From Sphingomonas kyeonggiensis (GTDB lineage: Bacteria; Pseudomonadota; Alphaproteobacteria; Sphingomonadales; Sphingomonadaceae), in NCBI RefSeq assembly GCF_014204495.1, contig NZ_JACHLN010000004.1, forward strand, positions 1 through 64,000: 64,000 bases of DNA, in the 5' to 3' direction. A program made the translations under genes and the position numbers. Shown here piece by piece: positions 1-8,328 of the stretch. The notes under the pieces are model-generated. The model was not told the origin of the DNA. It worked only from the letters and a program-made list of their open reading frames with translations, and did not search any database. The stretch's first letter is position 1; every line of letters starts with the position of its first letter.

Positions 1-1445
1 GTCCCCGCCGAATTGGCCGGAGAGGTCGCGGTGATCTGCGTGTTGCTGTTGATCGTGTAGGTCGCGTTGCTCGCGCCGAACTTCACCGCACCCGTCCCCG
101 GCGCCGCCGAGAAACCCGTGCCCGTGATCACCACCGTCGTGCCGCCAGCCGTCGGACCCGCCGTCGGCGAGACCGCCGTCACCGTCGGCGCCGAGACATA
201 GGTATACTGATCCGCCGAACTGGTCGCGCTGGTGTTGCCGCCGTTCGTCACGGTGATGTCCACCGTCCCCGCCGCGCCAGCCGGCGCCGTCGCGTTGATC
301 TGGGTATCGCTTATGACGGTATAGCCCGTCGCGTTGGCCGCGCCGAACTTCACACCACCCGCGCCGGTGGTCCCCGTGAAGCTGTTACCGGTGATGGCCA
401 CCGTGTTCCCGCCACCGGTCGGGCCATTTGTCGGCGAGATCGAGGTGATGGCAGGTTGCAGCGCGATGGCGATGTTGTCGGAGGCGGTCGGCGTGTTCGA
501 CGCCCCGCCCCCGCTCACGCCTATCGTCACGTTTCGGGGCGTAGCGGACGTGGCGGACGCCGCCACCGTCAGCGATAGCGCCGTGTTGGACGCACCCGTG
601 GCGATCGTGCCGCTGAAGGTACAGCTGACATTGACGGTGCCGTTGCCCGTGCAGCTCCAGTTCGTGCCCGAGCCGCCAACCAGGGTCAGGCCGGTCGGCA
701 GCGTCGAGGTGAGCGTGATGTTGCCCGAGGTGGTCGCGGTGCCGGTGTTGCTCACGGTCGGCAGCAGCGTGAAGTTGCTGCCCTGCTTCGGGGTGCCGCC
801 ATGGGTCAGCGAGGCGCCCAGGATCGGCGAGGGCGCGGCACAGCTGATCGTGATCGCGATCTGCGAGTTGCGGCGGGCAGGCTCCGAAGCACCGCCACTG
901 CCGTCCGACGCGATGGTGAAGTCGGTCGCCGCGATGTTGAAGTACCAGTTGGTCGAGCCCGCATTGATCGTGAAGCTGCCGCTGCCCGAACCGGTGAGGT
1001 TGCGCGCGGAATCAGCCTGGACGGCGTCACCCGCCGCCATGTGCAGGATCTGCGCATAGGCGGTGCCGGACGTGGTGCTCCAAGTGTAGCTGACGACTTC
1101 GCCGATCGCGAAGGTCTGGCCCGGATCGCTGTAGTTGGAGTCGGTATTGCCGACCGCATCAACGCGGTAGGTGCCCGAAAGCGTGGCGGGGTTGCCGGTG
1201 TTGGTGGCGTAGACCGTGCCCGCGTTGATCGCGTTACAGGCCGCCGATGCCGCCCAGGCCGCATTGGGTGCCACGACCAGAAGGCCCGCCGCCAGCGCAC
1301 CACCGATGCGCCGCCGCAGTCGCCCGAAGGCCGAAGGCTGGTTGCCCCGAGTCTGCGTCTTGCGCGCCCCGATTCGCTGCTTACCAGAGATCCCCGCAAC
1401 GGTCCGCGCACAGGCGGAACGCGCCTCCCCCAAGCCCCAAAACAT
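1..1445 (-). CDS. Secreted IPT/TIG-repeat surface protein, N-terminal part (runs off the left edge)
   Basis: The reverse frame is open from an ATG at 1443-1445 to the window edge, giving 481 residues with no stop. A basic N-terminus (GRLRRR, about residues 41-46) precedes a hydrophobic stretch and an AWA cleavage-like site near residue 65, so export is likely. Residues 66-170 are unrecognised. Residues 170-300 resemble DUF11-type beta-sandwich repeats (for example LTSTLPTGLTLVGG). From about residue 330 come two IPT/TIG immunoglobulin-like modules, each with the pattern SPTxGPTxGG...ITGxxF...VKFGAxNAT. Such repeats build extended extracellular proteins. The C-terminal anchor or secretion domain is outside the window. 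The ATG is the first good one; a downstream start would shorten the long n-region. Function beyond a surface structural role is unknown. Confidence 0.8.
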   Translation of the reverse strand, partial: MFWGLGEARSACARTVAGISGKQRIGARKTQTRGNQPSAFGRLRRRIGGALAAGLLVVAPNAAWAASAACNAINAGTVYATNTGNPATLSGTYRVDAVGNTDSNYSDPGQTFAIGEVVSYTWSTTSGTAYAQILHMAAGDAVQADSARNLTGSGSGSFTINAGSTNWYFNIAATDFTIASDGSGGASEPARRNSQIAITISCAAPSPILGASLTHGGTPKQGSNFTLLPTVSNTGTATTSGNITLTSTLPTGLTLVGGSGTNWSCTGNGTVNVSCTFSGTIATGASNTALSLTVAASATSATPRNVTIGVSGGGASNTPTASDNIAIALQPAITSISPTNGPTGGGNTVAITGNSFTGTTGAGGVKFGAANATGYTVISDTQINATAPAGAAGTVDITVTNGGNTSATSSADQYTYVSAPTVTAVSPTAGPTAGGTTVVITGTGFSAAPGTGAVKFGASNATYTINSNTQITATSPANSAG

Positions 1446-1803
1446 GTGCAACCTACCCCCAACGCCCATGACGGACGAGCGCGCTTTATATATCGAGCCA
1501 ACGTCGAGCAAAAGTCACTAAAACTAGGAATTAGTTCCTGTTTCAGGAATTTGACTGTTTGGCACCGAAATGGCGCGAAGTGCATCACGGCAATTACTCT
1601 TGGCAACAGCTCCCATATGGCAGCCTGAATTTTGCAAATTACGACTTTTCATGAATGCGCTCTTCTCCAAGGCAACGAGATAGAACGGAATTGAAGTAAT
1701 AGCCGCTTGTCTGCCCTTGCGATCGCGTATCTAAAACCCCCGCCTTCGGAACCGGCGCCGCATTCCGCGCACGCCAGCCATCGCTAATTTGGGGGGTAGG
1801 ACA
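1446..1803. promoter_or_regulatory. AT-richer divergent intergenic region between the TIG protein and the tail-collar gene
   Basis: This 358-base gap is clearly richer in A and T than its surroundings and no gene was found in it. It must carry promoters for both flanking genes. A small inverted repeat, AGGAA-TTAG-TTCCT, lies at 1526-1539, and AGGAATT recurs at 1546. The TATATAT-like stretch near 1487-1492 could be part of a leftward promoter. No known operator was recognised. Confidence 0.4.
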
Positions 1804-2442
1804 ATGTCTGAACCGTTTATGGGCCAGATCATGCAGGTCGGCTTCAACTTCGCGCCGCGCGGCTGGGCCTCATGCAATGGCCAGATCCTCGGGATCGCGC
1901 AGAACAACGCGCTGTTCGCGCTGCTCGGCACGACCTTCGGTGGCAATGGCGTGAGCACCTTCGCCCTGCCGAACGCCGCGGGCCGCGGTTTTGTCGGCCT
2001 CGGGCAGAGCACCGCGGGCGGCCAGACCTATGTCTGGGGCCAGGCGGCCGGTACCGAGACCGAGACGCTGACGATCGCCAACATGCCGGCGCACAACCAC
2101 GTCGCCACCTTCACCGGCATCCCCGGCCAGACCACTGCCACCGGCTCGATCCAGGCGATCAGCGACGTGACGACCGGCCAGAGCAACACGCCTGCCGCCG
2201 GCTCGATGTTCTCGAACTGCGCCAATGCCGGCACCAACCAGGTGAAGATCTATGTCCCCAGCGGCACCACCGGCACTTCGGTGAACCTGGGCGGCGTCAA
2301 CATCACCGGCGGCAACTTCACACCGCAGGGTTCGGTGCAGGTCGGCATCACCGGCAGCAACATCCCGTTCTCGATCATGAACCCCTATGTCGCGGTGCAG
2401 ACCAACATCGCGCTGGCAGGCGTCTTCCCGTCGCGCAACTGA
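1804..2442 (+). CDS. Phage tail-collar domain protein (MdpB / microcystin-dependent-protein family)
   Basis: The 212-residue product starts MSEPFMGQIMQVGFNFAPRG and continues with WASCNGQILGIAQNNALFALLGTTFGG, the typical N-terminal signature of the tail-collar family. The C-terminus ends in MNPYVAVQTNIALAG, also typical. The ATG at 1804 is preceded by a purine-rich GGGGGGTAGGA; a TTG at 1789 in frame is less likely. Family members are homologous to phage short-tail-fibre collars, but many are chromosomal, stand outside prophages and have unknown roles. No other phage gene is nearby. The gene is followed by a strong terminator and converges on a DUF6916-like gene, a recurrent partner of this family. 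Confidence 0.85.
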   Translation: MSEPFMGQIMQVGFNFAPRGWASCNGQILGIAQNNALFALLGTTFGGNGVSTFALPNAAGRGFVGLGQSTAGGQTYVWGQAAGTETETLTIANMPAHNHVATFTGIPGQTTATGSIQAISDVTTGQSNTPAAGSMFSNCANAGTNQVKIYVPSGTTGTSVNLGGVNITGGNFTPQGSVQVGITGSNIPFSIMNPYVAVQTNIALAGVFPSRN

Positions 2443-2464
2443 TCGACGCGACGACCAGACAGAA

Positions 2465-2503
2465 CCGGCTCCGTCGCACCCCGCGACGGAGCCGGCTTTG
2501 TTT
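2465..2503 (+). terminator. Rho-independent terminator of the tail-collar gene
   Basis: Perfect 13-bp stem (CCGGCTCCGTCGC at 2465-2477 with its complement at 2483-2495), loop ACCCC, followed by CTTTGTTT. It lies 22 bases after the stop codon. Confidence 0.85.
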
Positions 2504-2516
2504 CGGGCACCCAGGA

Positions 2517-2804
2517 TCAGGAGAAGACCGCCTCGTAGATCCGCCGGTCCTGCAGCGGCTGGATCTGGGTAATCAGGATCGAGTGCGGGCCACCCCGGCC
2601 GCAATCAAGGTCATAGGCGGCGTCGATCAGATAGACATCCAGCGGCGATTCGAAGAACAGCGAGAAAGGCGTGCGCACATCGATGCCGCGCAGGGGGCTT
2701 CGCCGGAAAACCTGGGCAAGCGTGATCTCCACCGGCTCGGGCAGGGTCGAAACGCGGACCTTGCGCCCAACCCAGGGTTCGAAATCTTCCGGCTTAAGTT
2801 CCAT
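2517..2804 (-). CDS. DUF6916-like small protein
   Basis: This 95-residue protein starts MELKPEDFEPWVGRKV and ends RRIYEAVFS. The central RTPFSLFFESP and the terminal YEAVF match the pattern known for DUF6916, a family usually encoded next to MdpB-type tail-collar proteins. The start at 2804 is chosen because a strong Shine-Dalgarno (AGGAGGGGG) lies just upstream; a longer frame to 2936 would overlap the divergent acetyltransferase gene. No signal peptide or membrane segment is seen. It is convergent with the tail-collar gene and divergent from the GNAT gene, so any link between the three is not through a shared transcript. Function is unknown. Confidence 0.75.
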   Translation of the reverse strand: MELKPEDFEPWVGRKVRVSTLPEPVEITLAQVFRRSPLRGIDVRTPFSLFFESPLDVYLIDAAYDLDCGRGGPHSILITQIQPLQDRRIYEAVFS

Positions 2805-2893
2805 GTCGTCGCTTTCCCCCTCCTGCGGAATCGCTGCTATCCTGCCGGGCGGAATGCGGCGCGGGAAGCCGGTCCACACCGTTTCGGGGCAGA

Positions 2894-3448
2894 ATGACAC
2901 GGAATAAACTATCTCCCTTCCCCGCCGCACGGGCACTTCCGCCCTTGTCCGGGGAGTTGCTCACCCAGGGGATCGCGCTGCCCGCCGCCGGCATCGAGGA
3001 CCTGCCGCGGCTCGCCGATCTCCACGCGCGCTCGCGGATGGCGGACCTGCTGCTCGCGCCCTGGACGCCCGACCAGAAGCGCGCATTCCTCGACGAGCAG
3101 TTCGCGCTCCAGCACGCGCATTTCGTGAAGGTCCATCGCAAGGGCGACTTCCGGCTGGTGACGCGCGGCGATGCGCCGATCGGCCGCTTCTATTTCAACC
3201 GGAGCGGCCCGGAATGGGTGCTGATCGACATCCTGCTCGCACTGGAAGCGCAGGCGGCAGGCCTCGGCACCGCGCTGGTCAGCTGGCTGCAGCGGGCGGC
3301 CGCAGACGCGAACGCGGACCGGTTGCGGCTGAGCGTCGCCCATAACAATCCGCGCGCGCAGGCGCTCTACCGACGGCTGGGATTCGAGGATGCCGGCGAC
3401 GTCGCCGGCACCCATCTCTCGATGGCCTGGCGGCCTATTCGACCGTGA
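2894..3448 (+). CDS. GNAT family N-acetyltransferase
   Basis: The 184-residue protein has the GNAT fold pattern: motif A appears as QAAGLGTALVSWL (the acetyl-CoA pyrophosphate loop), followed by RLRLSVAHNNPRAQALYRRLGFE, the usual motif B with the ALYRRLGF helix. The acceptor substrate cannot be predicted. The last 14 bases overlap the 3' end of glmS on the other strand. GNAT genes are often found with tail-collar and DUF6916 genes, and all three are clustered here, which suggests a functional association of unknown nature. Confidence 0.85.
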   Translation: MTRNKLSPFPAARALPPLSGELLTQGIALPAAGIEDLPRLADLHARSRMADLLLAPWTPDQKRAFLDEQFALQHAHFVKVHRKGDFRLVTRGDAPIGRFYFNRSGPEWVLIDILLALEAQAAGLGTALVSWLQRAAADANADRLRLSVAHNNPRAQALYRRLGFEDAGDVAGTHLSMAWRPIRP

Positions 3449-5258
3449 CCGACTTCGCCAGGTTGCGTGGCTGATCGACATCGGTGCCCTTGGCCACCGC
3501 GACATGATAGGCGAGCAGCTGCACCGGTACCGCATAGACGAGCGGCGCGATCAGCGGGTGGACCTTGGGCATGGTGATCGTCGCCACGGTGCCCTCGCCC
3601 GCCGCTTCGATGCCGTCATAGTCCGAGATCAGGATCACCTTGCCGCCGCGCGCCTGCACTTCCTGCATGTTGCTGACGGTCTTCTCGAACAGCGGACCCG
3701 AGGGCGCGATAACGATCACCGGCACGGCATCGTCGATCAGCGCGATCGGGCCGTGCTTCATCTCGCCGGCGGCATAGCCCTCGGCATGGATATAGCTGAT
3801 TTCCTTGAGCTTGAGCGCGCCTTCGAGCGCCAGCGGATAATCGGTGCCGCGGCCGAGATAGAGCACGTCGCGGGCAGCGGCGACGACACCGGCCATCGCC
3901 TGGATCGCCTCGTCATAGGCCAGCGCGCCGTTGAGCGCCGCCGGCGCCTCGGCGAGATGCTTGACGATCGCCTTCTCCTCGGCGTCGGACAGCTTGCCCT
4001 TGGCCTTGGCGAGATTGGCGGCGAGCGCGGCGAGCACCGCAAGCTGGCAGGTGAACGCCTTGGTCGAGGCGACGCCGATCTCCGGCCCGGCATGCGTCGG
4101 CAGCAGCAGATCCGCCTCGCGCGCCATCGAGCTGGTGGGGACATTGACCACCGCAGCGATCTTCTGGCCTTCGCTGCGGGCATGGCGGAGCGCGGCGAGC
4201 GTGTCCGCCGTCTCGCCCGACTGGCTGATGACGATCATCAGCCCGCCCTCTTCCATCACCGGCGCGCGGTAGCGGAACTCGGAAGCGACATCGAGATCGA
4301 CCGGCACGCGGGCAAACTGCTCGAACCAGTATTTCGCGACCATGCCGGCATAGAAGCTGGTGCCGCAGGCAACGATGGTGACGCGCTTGATCGCCGACAG
4401 ATCGAAGTCCGGGATCGGCAGCGTGACCTGATCGTCCATGCGCTGCAGATAGGCGCGCAGCGTCTGGGCGACGACGATCGGCTGCTCGTAGATCTCCTTC
4501 AGCATGTAATGCCGGTGATTGCCCTTGGAGACGAGATCGCCCGTCACGCCCGAAATGGTGACCGGGCGCTCGACCGGCGTATTGTCCTTGTCGAAGATCT
4601 GGGCACCATCGCGGGTGATGACGACCCAGTCGCCTTCCTCGAGATAGGCGATGCGCTGGGTGAGCGGGGCCAGGGCCAGCGCGTCCGAGCCGAGATAGGT
4701 CTCGCCCTCGCCATAGCCGACGACGAGCGGCGAGCCGAGGCGGGCGCCGACGAGCAGGTCCGGATGCTGGCGGAACAGGATGGCGAGCGCGAAGGCGCCG
4801 TGCAGGCGCGGCAGCACCTCGGCGACGGCCTCGGCCGGGGCCATGCCGGCCTCGACCTTCTCGCTGACCAGATGCGCGACGACTTCGGAGTCGGTCTCGC
4901 TCTCGAACTTGCGGCCGCGGCCGATCAGCTCGTCGCGCAGCGCCTTGAAGTTCTCGATGATGCCGTTGTGGACCAAAGCGACTTCGCCGGTGGCGTGCGG
5001 ATGGGCATTGTTGGTGGTCGGGCCGCCATGGGTCGCCCAGCGGGTATGGGCGATACCGGTGGTGCCGGACAGCGGGTTCTGCGCCAGCTCCTTGCCGAGA
5101 TTTACCAGCTTGCCCGAGGCGCGACGGCGCTCGATCCGGCCATCGACATCGGTGGCGATGCCGGCCGAGTCATAGCCGCGATATTCCAGCCGCTTGAGCC
5201 CGTCGTACAACCGCTCCGCGACATCTTCCCTGCCGACGATTCCAACGATTCCGCACAT
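3435..5258 (-). CDS. glmS: Glutamine--fructose-6-phosphate aminotransferase (isomerizing)
   Basis: 607 residues, the normal size. It makes glucosamine-6-phosphate from fructose-6-phosphate and glutamine, the first committed step to UDP-GlcNAc for peptidoglycan and lipopolysaccharide. The N-terminal glutaminase domain begins MCGIVGIVG with the catalytic Cys2. Two SIS sugar-isomerase domains follow (ACGTSFYAG, then YLGRGTDYPLALEGALKLKEISY), and the C-terminus ends DQPRNLAKSVTVE. It is the last gene of a leftward run beginning with glmU, 23 bases after the preceding small gene, so it is probably co-transcribed with it. No glmS ribozyme is expected in this group and none was seen. Confidence 0.97.
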   Translation of the reverse strand: MCGIVGIVGREDVAERLYDGLKRLEYRGYDSAGIATDVDGRIERRRASGKLVNLGKELAQNPLSGTTGIAHTRWATHGGPTTNNAHPHATGEVALVHNGIIENFKALRDELIGRGRKFESETDSEVVAHLVSEKVEAGMAPAEAVAEVLPRLHGAFALAILFRQHPDLLVGARLGSPLVVGYGEGETYLGSDALALAPLTQRIAYLEEGDWVVITRDGAQIFDKDNTPVERPVTISGVTGDLVSKGNHRHYMLKEIYEQPIVVAQTLRAYLQRMDDQVTLPIPDFDLSAIKRVTIVACGTSFYAGMVAKYWFEQFARVPVDLDVASEFRYRAPVMEEGGLMIVISQSGETADTLAALRHARSEGQKIAAVVNVPTSSMAREADLLLPTHAGPEIGVASTKAFTCQLAVLAALAANLAKAKGKLSDAEEKAIVKHLAEAPAALNGALAYDEAIQAMAGVVAAARDVLYLGRGTDYPLALEGALKLKEISYIHAEGYAAGEMKHGPIALIDDAVPVIVIAPSGPLFEKTVSNMQEVQARGGKVILISDYDGIEAAGEGTVATITMPKVHPLIAPLVYAVPVQLLAYHVAVAKGTDVDQPRNLAKSVTVE

Positions 5259-5281
5259 CTCAATTCATCCTTCAGACCGCA

Positions 5282-5593
5282 TCAATGCGGGAATTTTGTG
5301 TCGACAAAGACTTGGGTGAACTCGACCGGATCGGGCTCCCGGCCATTGGCCGCGACGAACCGGTCCCGCCCCTTGTCCCAGACCTGGCGGATCGCGCCCG
5401 CAATGCCGTCGGGGAACCGCATCCGGGCAACCACGATCGCCCGCCAATCGCCCTCCTCGCCGAAGACCTCGCGGAACCGGGGCTCCATCGCCGTCAGCTT
5501 GGTATCCTGCTCGGCGTCGAGATGGCCGATCGCATCGAGCACATAGCTGTCGAGCAGCCGAAGAAAGGGTTTGCCGGCGTAGCGGTCGGTCAT
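5282..5593 (-). CDS. Conserved-looking hypothetical protein between glmU and glmS
   Basis: 103 residues starting MTDRYAGKPFLRLLDSYVLDAIGHL. I do not recognise a named domain. It is soluble-looking, charged and predicted mostly helical, with one conserved-looking stretch PRFREVFGE and a C-terminal region PDPVEFTQVFVDTKFPH. The start at 5593 is preferred to an in-frame start at 5620 because GAGGAAG lies upstream at the proper distance. The gene sits 41 bases after the secreted protein gene and 23 bases before glmS, inside what looks like one operon, so it may have a role in envelope or amino-sugar metabolism. That is inference only. Confidence 0.7.
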   Translation of the reverse strand: MTDRYAGKPFLRLLDSYVLDAIGHLDAEQDTKLTAMEPRFREVFGEEGDWRAIVVARMRFPDGIAGAIRQVWDKGRDRFVAANGREPDPVEFTQVFVDTKFPH

Positions 5594-5634
5594 GGCGTTG
5601 CGGGCTTCCTCGTCAGGCAAATGGCGGCCGAAAA

Positions 5635-6045
5635 TCAGCCCAGGATTTCGATCTGGTCCGCCGTCTCGACGGAGATGCGGGTCTGGAAATGCGAGCCGAC
5701 CGGCACGCGGCGGGCGGTGCCCTTCACGCGCACGCGCTTGCCCACAAGCATGTCTTCGGCATGCCCGCCGAGCTTGTCCTTGAGCCCGTTGCGTGCCCCG
5801 GTATGCAGCTCGATGGTGAGGTTGCCGGGGTCGCGGTAATTGGCGGCGGAGTTGAGATAGGCGCTGAACCCGCCCGCGCCGGACGAAGCGACCACGAACT
5901 CGAACACGCCCTCGACCTCACCGGTCTTCGAAGCGGCGACCGCCTCGATCGTCTGGGCCGGCGTGAGCGGCGCGGCGGTCTGGGCGATCGCCGGCGTGGC
6001 GAGAACCATGGAGAGCATCGCGACCTGGCTGCGCATGCGCATCAT
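5635..6045 (-). CDS. Small exported protein, OB-fold-like, translationally coupled to glmU
   Basis: 136 residues with a signal peptide (MMRMRSQVAMLSMVLATPAIA, cleavage after AIA-Q). The mature part has short alternating strands ending VGKRVRVKGTARRVPV...ISVETADQIEIL. This pattern resembles periplasmic OB-fold proteins in which a 'modified property' strand is followed by 'V-KG', but no family is certain. The ATG overlaps the glmU stop codon by four bases (ATGA), strong evidence for coupling. It may be an envelope protein expressed with the UDP-GlcNAc pathway. Confidence 0.7.
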   Translation of the reverse strand: MMRMRSQVAMLSMVLATPAIAQTAAPLTPAQTIEAVAASKTGEVEGVFEFVVASSGAGGFSAYLNSAANYRDPGNLTIELHTGARNGLKDKLGGHAEDMLVGKRVRVKGTARRVPVGSHFQTRISVETADQIEILG

Positions 6046-7400
6046 TTCTTCCCCGCTTCCTTCAGTGCCTTCATCCTCTCGCGGAACGTGCGCGCCCAGC
6101 CCGGCTTCACCTTCTGCTCGGCCCGCACGATCCCCAAGGCGTCGCTCTCGACATCGCGGGTCACCACCGATCCGGCGGCGACGATCGCGCCATCACCGAT
6201 GGTGACGGGCGCCACGAGCGCGCTGTTGCTTCCTACAAAAGCGCCGTTTCCTATGACTGTCCGGTACTTTAAAAATCCGTCATAATTGCAGGTGATCGTG
6301 CCCGCGCCGATATTCGCGCCCGCCCCGACGGTGGCATCCCCGATATAACTCAGATGGTTGGCCTTGGCGCCGGGGCCGATCACGGCCTTCTTGATCTCGA
6401 CGAAATTGCCGACCTTGGCCCCCTGCTCGATCCGGGCGCCGGGGCGCAGCCGGGCATAGGGGCCGATATCGGCACCGGACAGGATCTCGGCGCCCTCGAT
6501 ATGGCTGAAGGCGTGGATGACCACCCGGTCCGCCACGCTCACGCCCGGGCCGAACACGACATTGGGCTCGATCGTTACGTCGCGGCCGATCTGCGTGTCA
6601 TAGGCGAACCACACCGTCTCGGGCGCGACCAGCGTCGCCCCCTCGACCATCGCACGGGTGCGGCGGCGCTGCTGCCATTCCTGCTCGAGCCCGGCGAGCT
6701 CGCCGCGGCTGTTGACCCCGGCCACCTCGATCGCATCGGTCTCGATGCCGACCGAGAAGCGGCCCTCCGCGCGGGCGAGCTCGACCAGGTCGGTCAGGTA
6801 ATATTCGCCGGCAGCATTGTCGTTCTTCAACTGGCCAAGCAGGCGGAACAGGTCCGACGAGCGGACCGCCATCAGGCCGGAATTGCAAAGGGTTACCGCG
6901 CGCTCCTCGGGCGTCGCGTCCTTGAACTCGACGATCTTGTCGAGCCGGCCGTCGGGGCCGACGATCACCCGGCCATAGGCGCCGGGATCGGCCGGGCGGA
7001 AGCCGAGCACCACCACGCTGGGGCCACCCTCGCCGTGCAGCGCATCGATCATCCGCCGCATCGTCCCGGTCGTGACCAAAGGCACATCGCCATAGAGGAT
7101 CAGGACATCGCCCTGGAAACCGGCCAGCGCGCTCTCGGCCATGCGCACGGCATGGCCGGTGCCGAGCTGCTCGGCCTGCTCGGCGGTCTCGACGCCGAGG
7201 GGGTGCACCGCAGCCTCGACCTGCTCCTTGCCGGCACCGACCACCACGACCTCGCGCTCGGCACCCAGCGCCTTCACCGCGTCGATCAGGTGGAGCAGCA
7301 TCGGCCGGCCGGCGATGGGATGGAGGACCTTGTGGGTATCGGACTTCATCCGCGTGCCCTTGCCGGCCGCCAGGATGATTGCTGCGATCGGTGCGGTCAT
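6042..7400 (-). CDS. glmU: Bifunctional GlcNAc-1-phosphate uridylyltransferase / GlcN-1-phosphate acetyltransferase
   Basis: 452 residues, full length. It catalyses the last two cytosolic steps to UDP-GlcNAc. The N-terminal pyrophosphorylase domain carries LAAGKGTRMKS at residues 10-20 and GYxxxxGDVPL-like ILYGDVPLV near residue 100. The C-terminal half is a left-handed parallel beta-helix with hexapeptide repeats, including NFVEIKKAVIG and KANHLSYIGDA, residues of the acetyltransferase active site. It heads a leftward operon ending in glmS and is divergent from gph, the two starts being 74 bases apart. Confidence 0.97.
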   Translation of the reverse strand: MTAPIAAIILAAGKGTRMKSDTHKVLHPIAGRPMLLHLIDAVKALGAEREVVVVGAGKEQVEAAVHPLGVETAEQAEQLGTGHAVRMAESALAGFQGDVLILYGDVPLVTTGTMRRMIDALHGEGGPSVVVLGFRPADPGAYGRVIVGPDGRLDKIVEFKDATPEERAVTLCNSGLMAVRSSDLFRLLGQLKNDNAAGEYYLTDLVELARAEGRFSVGIETDAIEVAGVNSRGELAGLEQEWQQRRRTRAMVEGATLVAPETVWFAYDTQIGRDVTIEPNVVFGPGVSVADRVVIHAFSHIEGAEILSGADIGPYARLRPGARIEQGAKVGNFVEIKKAVIGPGAKANHLSYIGDATVGAGANIGAGTITCNYDGFLKYRTVIGNGAFVGSNSALVAPVTIGDGAIVAAGSVVTRDVESDALGIVRAEQKVKPGWARTFRERMKALKEAGKK

Positions 7401-7474
7401 TTTCCCTCCATTTGCCCGTCCCCTGCCACGTTAGCCTTGCCAATTCCATAGGGCTGCTGGCAGGCAGCACCGCC

Positions 7475-8155
7475 ATGGCTGATTTCCCCTTCGACATCGT
7501 CGGTTTCGACCTGGACGGCACCCTGATCGACAGCAGCACCGACCTGGTGGGCGCGACCAACCACGCCCTCGAGCTGGCCGGGCGGCCGCTGCTCGACAAG
7601 GCGGCGGTGATGACCATGGTCGGGCGCGGCGCCAAGCACATGCTCGAGCAGGCGCTGGAGGCTTCGGGCGGCTATGACGAGGCGCTGATGGCGCGGCTCT
7701 ATCCGGCGCTGCTCGAATGGTACCGCGACCATGTCTCCGAGCATTCGCGGCCCTTCCCGGGCATGATCGAGGCGCTGGACGAACTGGCGGCACGCGGCGT
7801 GAAGGTGGCGATCGTCACCAACAAGTTCGAATATCTGGCGGTGAAGCTGATCGACGAGCTGGGGCTCAGCGCCCGCTTCGAGACGATCATCGGCGGCGAC
7901 ACGATGGGCAAGGGCAATGCCAAGCCCTCCGCCCTGCCGATCGAGGAGATGATCCGGCGCTGCGGCGGCGGGCGCGCGGCGTTCGTCGGCGACACGATCT
8001 TCGACACGCTGGCGGCGAAGAATGCCGGGGTGCCGAGCGTGGCGGTGAGCTTCGGCTTCCTGACCCAGCCGATCGAGGAGCTGGGCGCCGACGCGGTGGT
8101 CGACAGCTTCGCCGAGCTGGTGCCGGCGCTGGAGCGGCTGGGACAACAGAATTAG
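7475..8155 (+). CDS. gph: Phosphoglycolate phosphatase, HAD superfamily
   Basis: The 226-residue protein begins MADFPFDIVGFDLDGTLIDS, where DLDGT is HAD motif I with the nucleophilic aspartate. Motif II lies at VAIVTNK and motif IV at AAFVGDTIFDT. It is expected to hydrolyse 2-phosphoglycolate to glycolate, a salvage reaction; the assignment to this HAD subfamily is by overall similarity and is less secure than the fold. The ATG at 7475 fits homologue starts better than an in-frame start at 7379, which would overlap glmU. It ends just before a repeat pair that encloses a terminator. Confidence 0.85.
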   Translation: MADFPFDIVGFDLDGTLIDSSTDLVGATNHALELAGRPLLDKAAVMTMVGRGAKHMLEQALEASGGYDEALMARLYPALLEWYRDHVSEHSRPFPGMIEALDELAARGVKVAIVTNKFEYLAVKLIDELGLSARFETIIGGDTMGKGNAKPSALPIEEMIRRCGGGRAAFVGDTIFDTLAAKNAGVPSVAVSFGFLTQPIEELGADAVVDSFAELVPALERLGQQN

Positions 8156-8167
8156 GCGTGCACAATT

Positions 8168-8316
8168 CCCCTCCCTGCAAGGGAGGGGCAAGGGGTGGGT
8201 TAGAATAAGGTCGGGCTCGATGCCCGGCCTTTTCTGTTTACCGATGCCGTCTCGCTGGGCGCGCCCGGAAGGCCGGGCGCGCAACCCACCCCCGACCCCT
8301 CCCTTGCAGGGAGGGG
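8168..8316. repeat. Paired G-rich palindromes (class C), head to head, enclosing the gph terminator
   Basis: Two 21-bp palindromes of the form CCCCTCCCT-n-AGGGAGGGG lie at 8168-8188 and 8296-8316. Inside them GGGGTGGGTT (8191-8201) pairs with AACCCACCCC (8283-8292), so the whole 149-base block can fold into one long cruciform. A related pair is at 29564-29690 and a single copy at 43710-43730. Between the arms lies a terminator-like hairpin. Confidence 0.75.
8209..8233 (+). terminator. Rho-independent terminator of gph, nested in the repeat pair
   Basis: GGTCGGGC (8209-8216), loop of five bases, GCCCGGCC (8222-8229), then TTTTCTG. The stem has one T:G wobble. Confidence 0.65.
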
Positions 8317-8328
8317 AGCAAGAAGGAA

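Noticed and set aside
806..1606. Reverse frame of 266 codons near the left edge
   Set aside because: It is in a different phase from the IPT/TIG-coding frame, which has a signal peptide and recognisable domains.
1804..3448. Prophage remnant
   Set aside because: Only a tail-collar family protein is present; no integrase, capsid, terminase or attachment sites. The family is commonly chromosomal.
3390..5546. Forward frame of 718 codons
   Set aside because: Antisense shadow of glmS, with no recognisable domain.
8163..8320. Insertion sequence with terminal inverted repeats
   Set aside because: Only about 150 bases, with no transposase; fits a paired intergenic palindrome.
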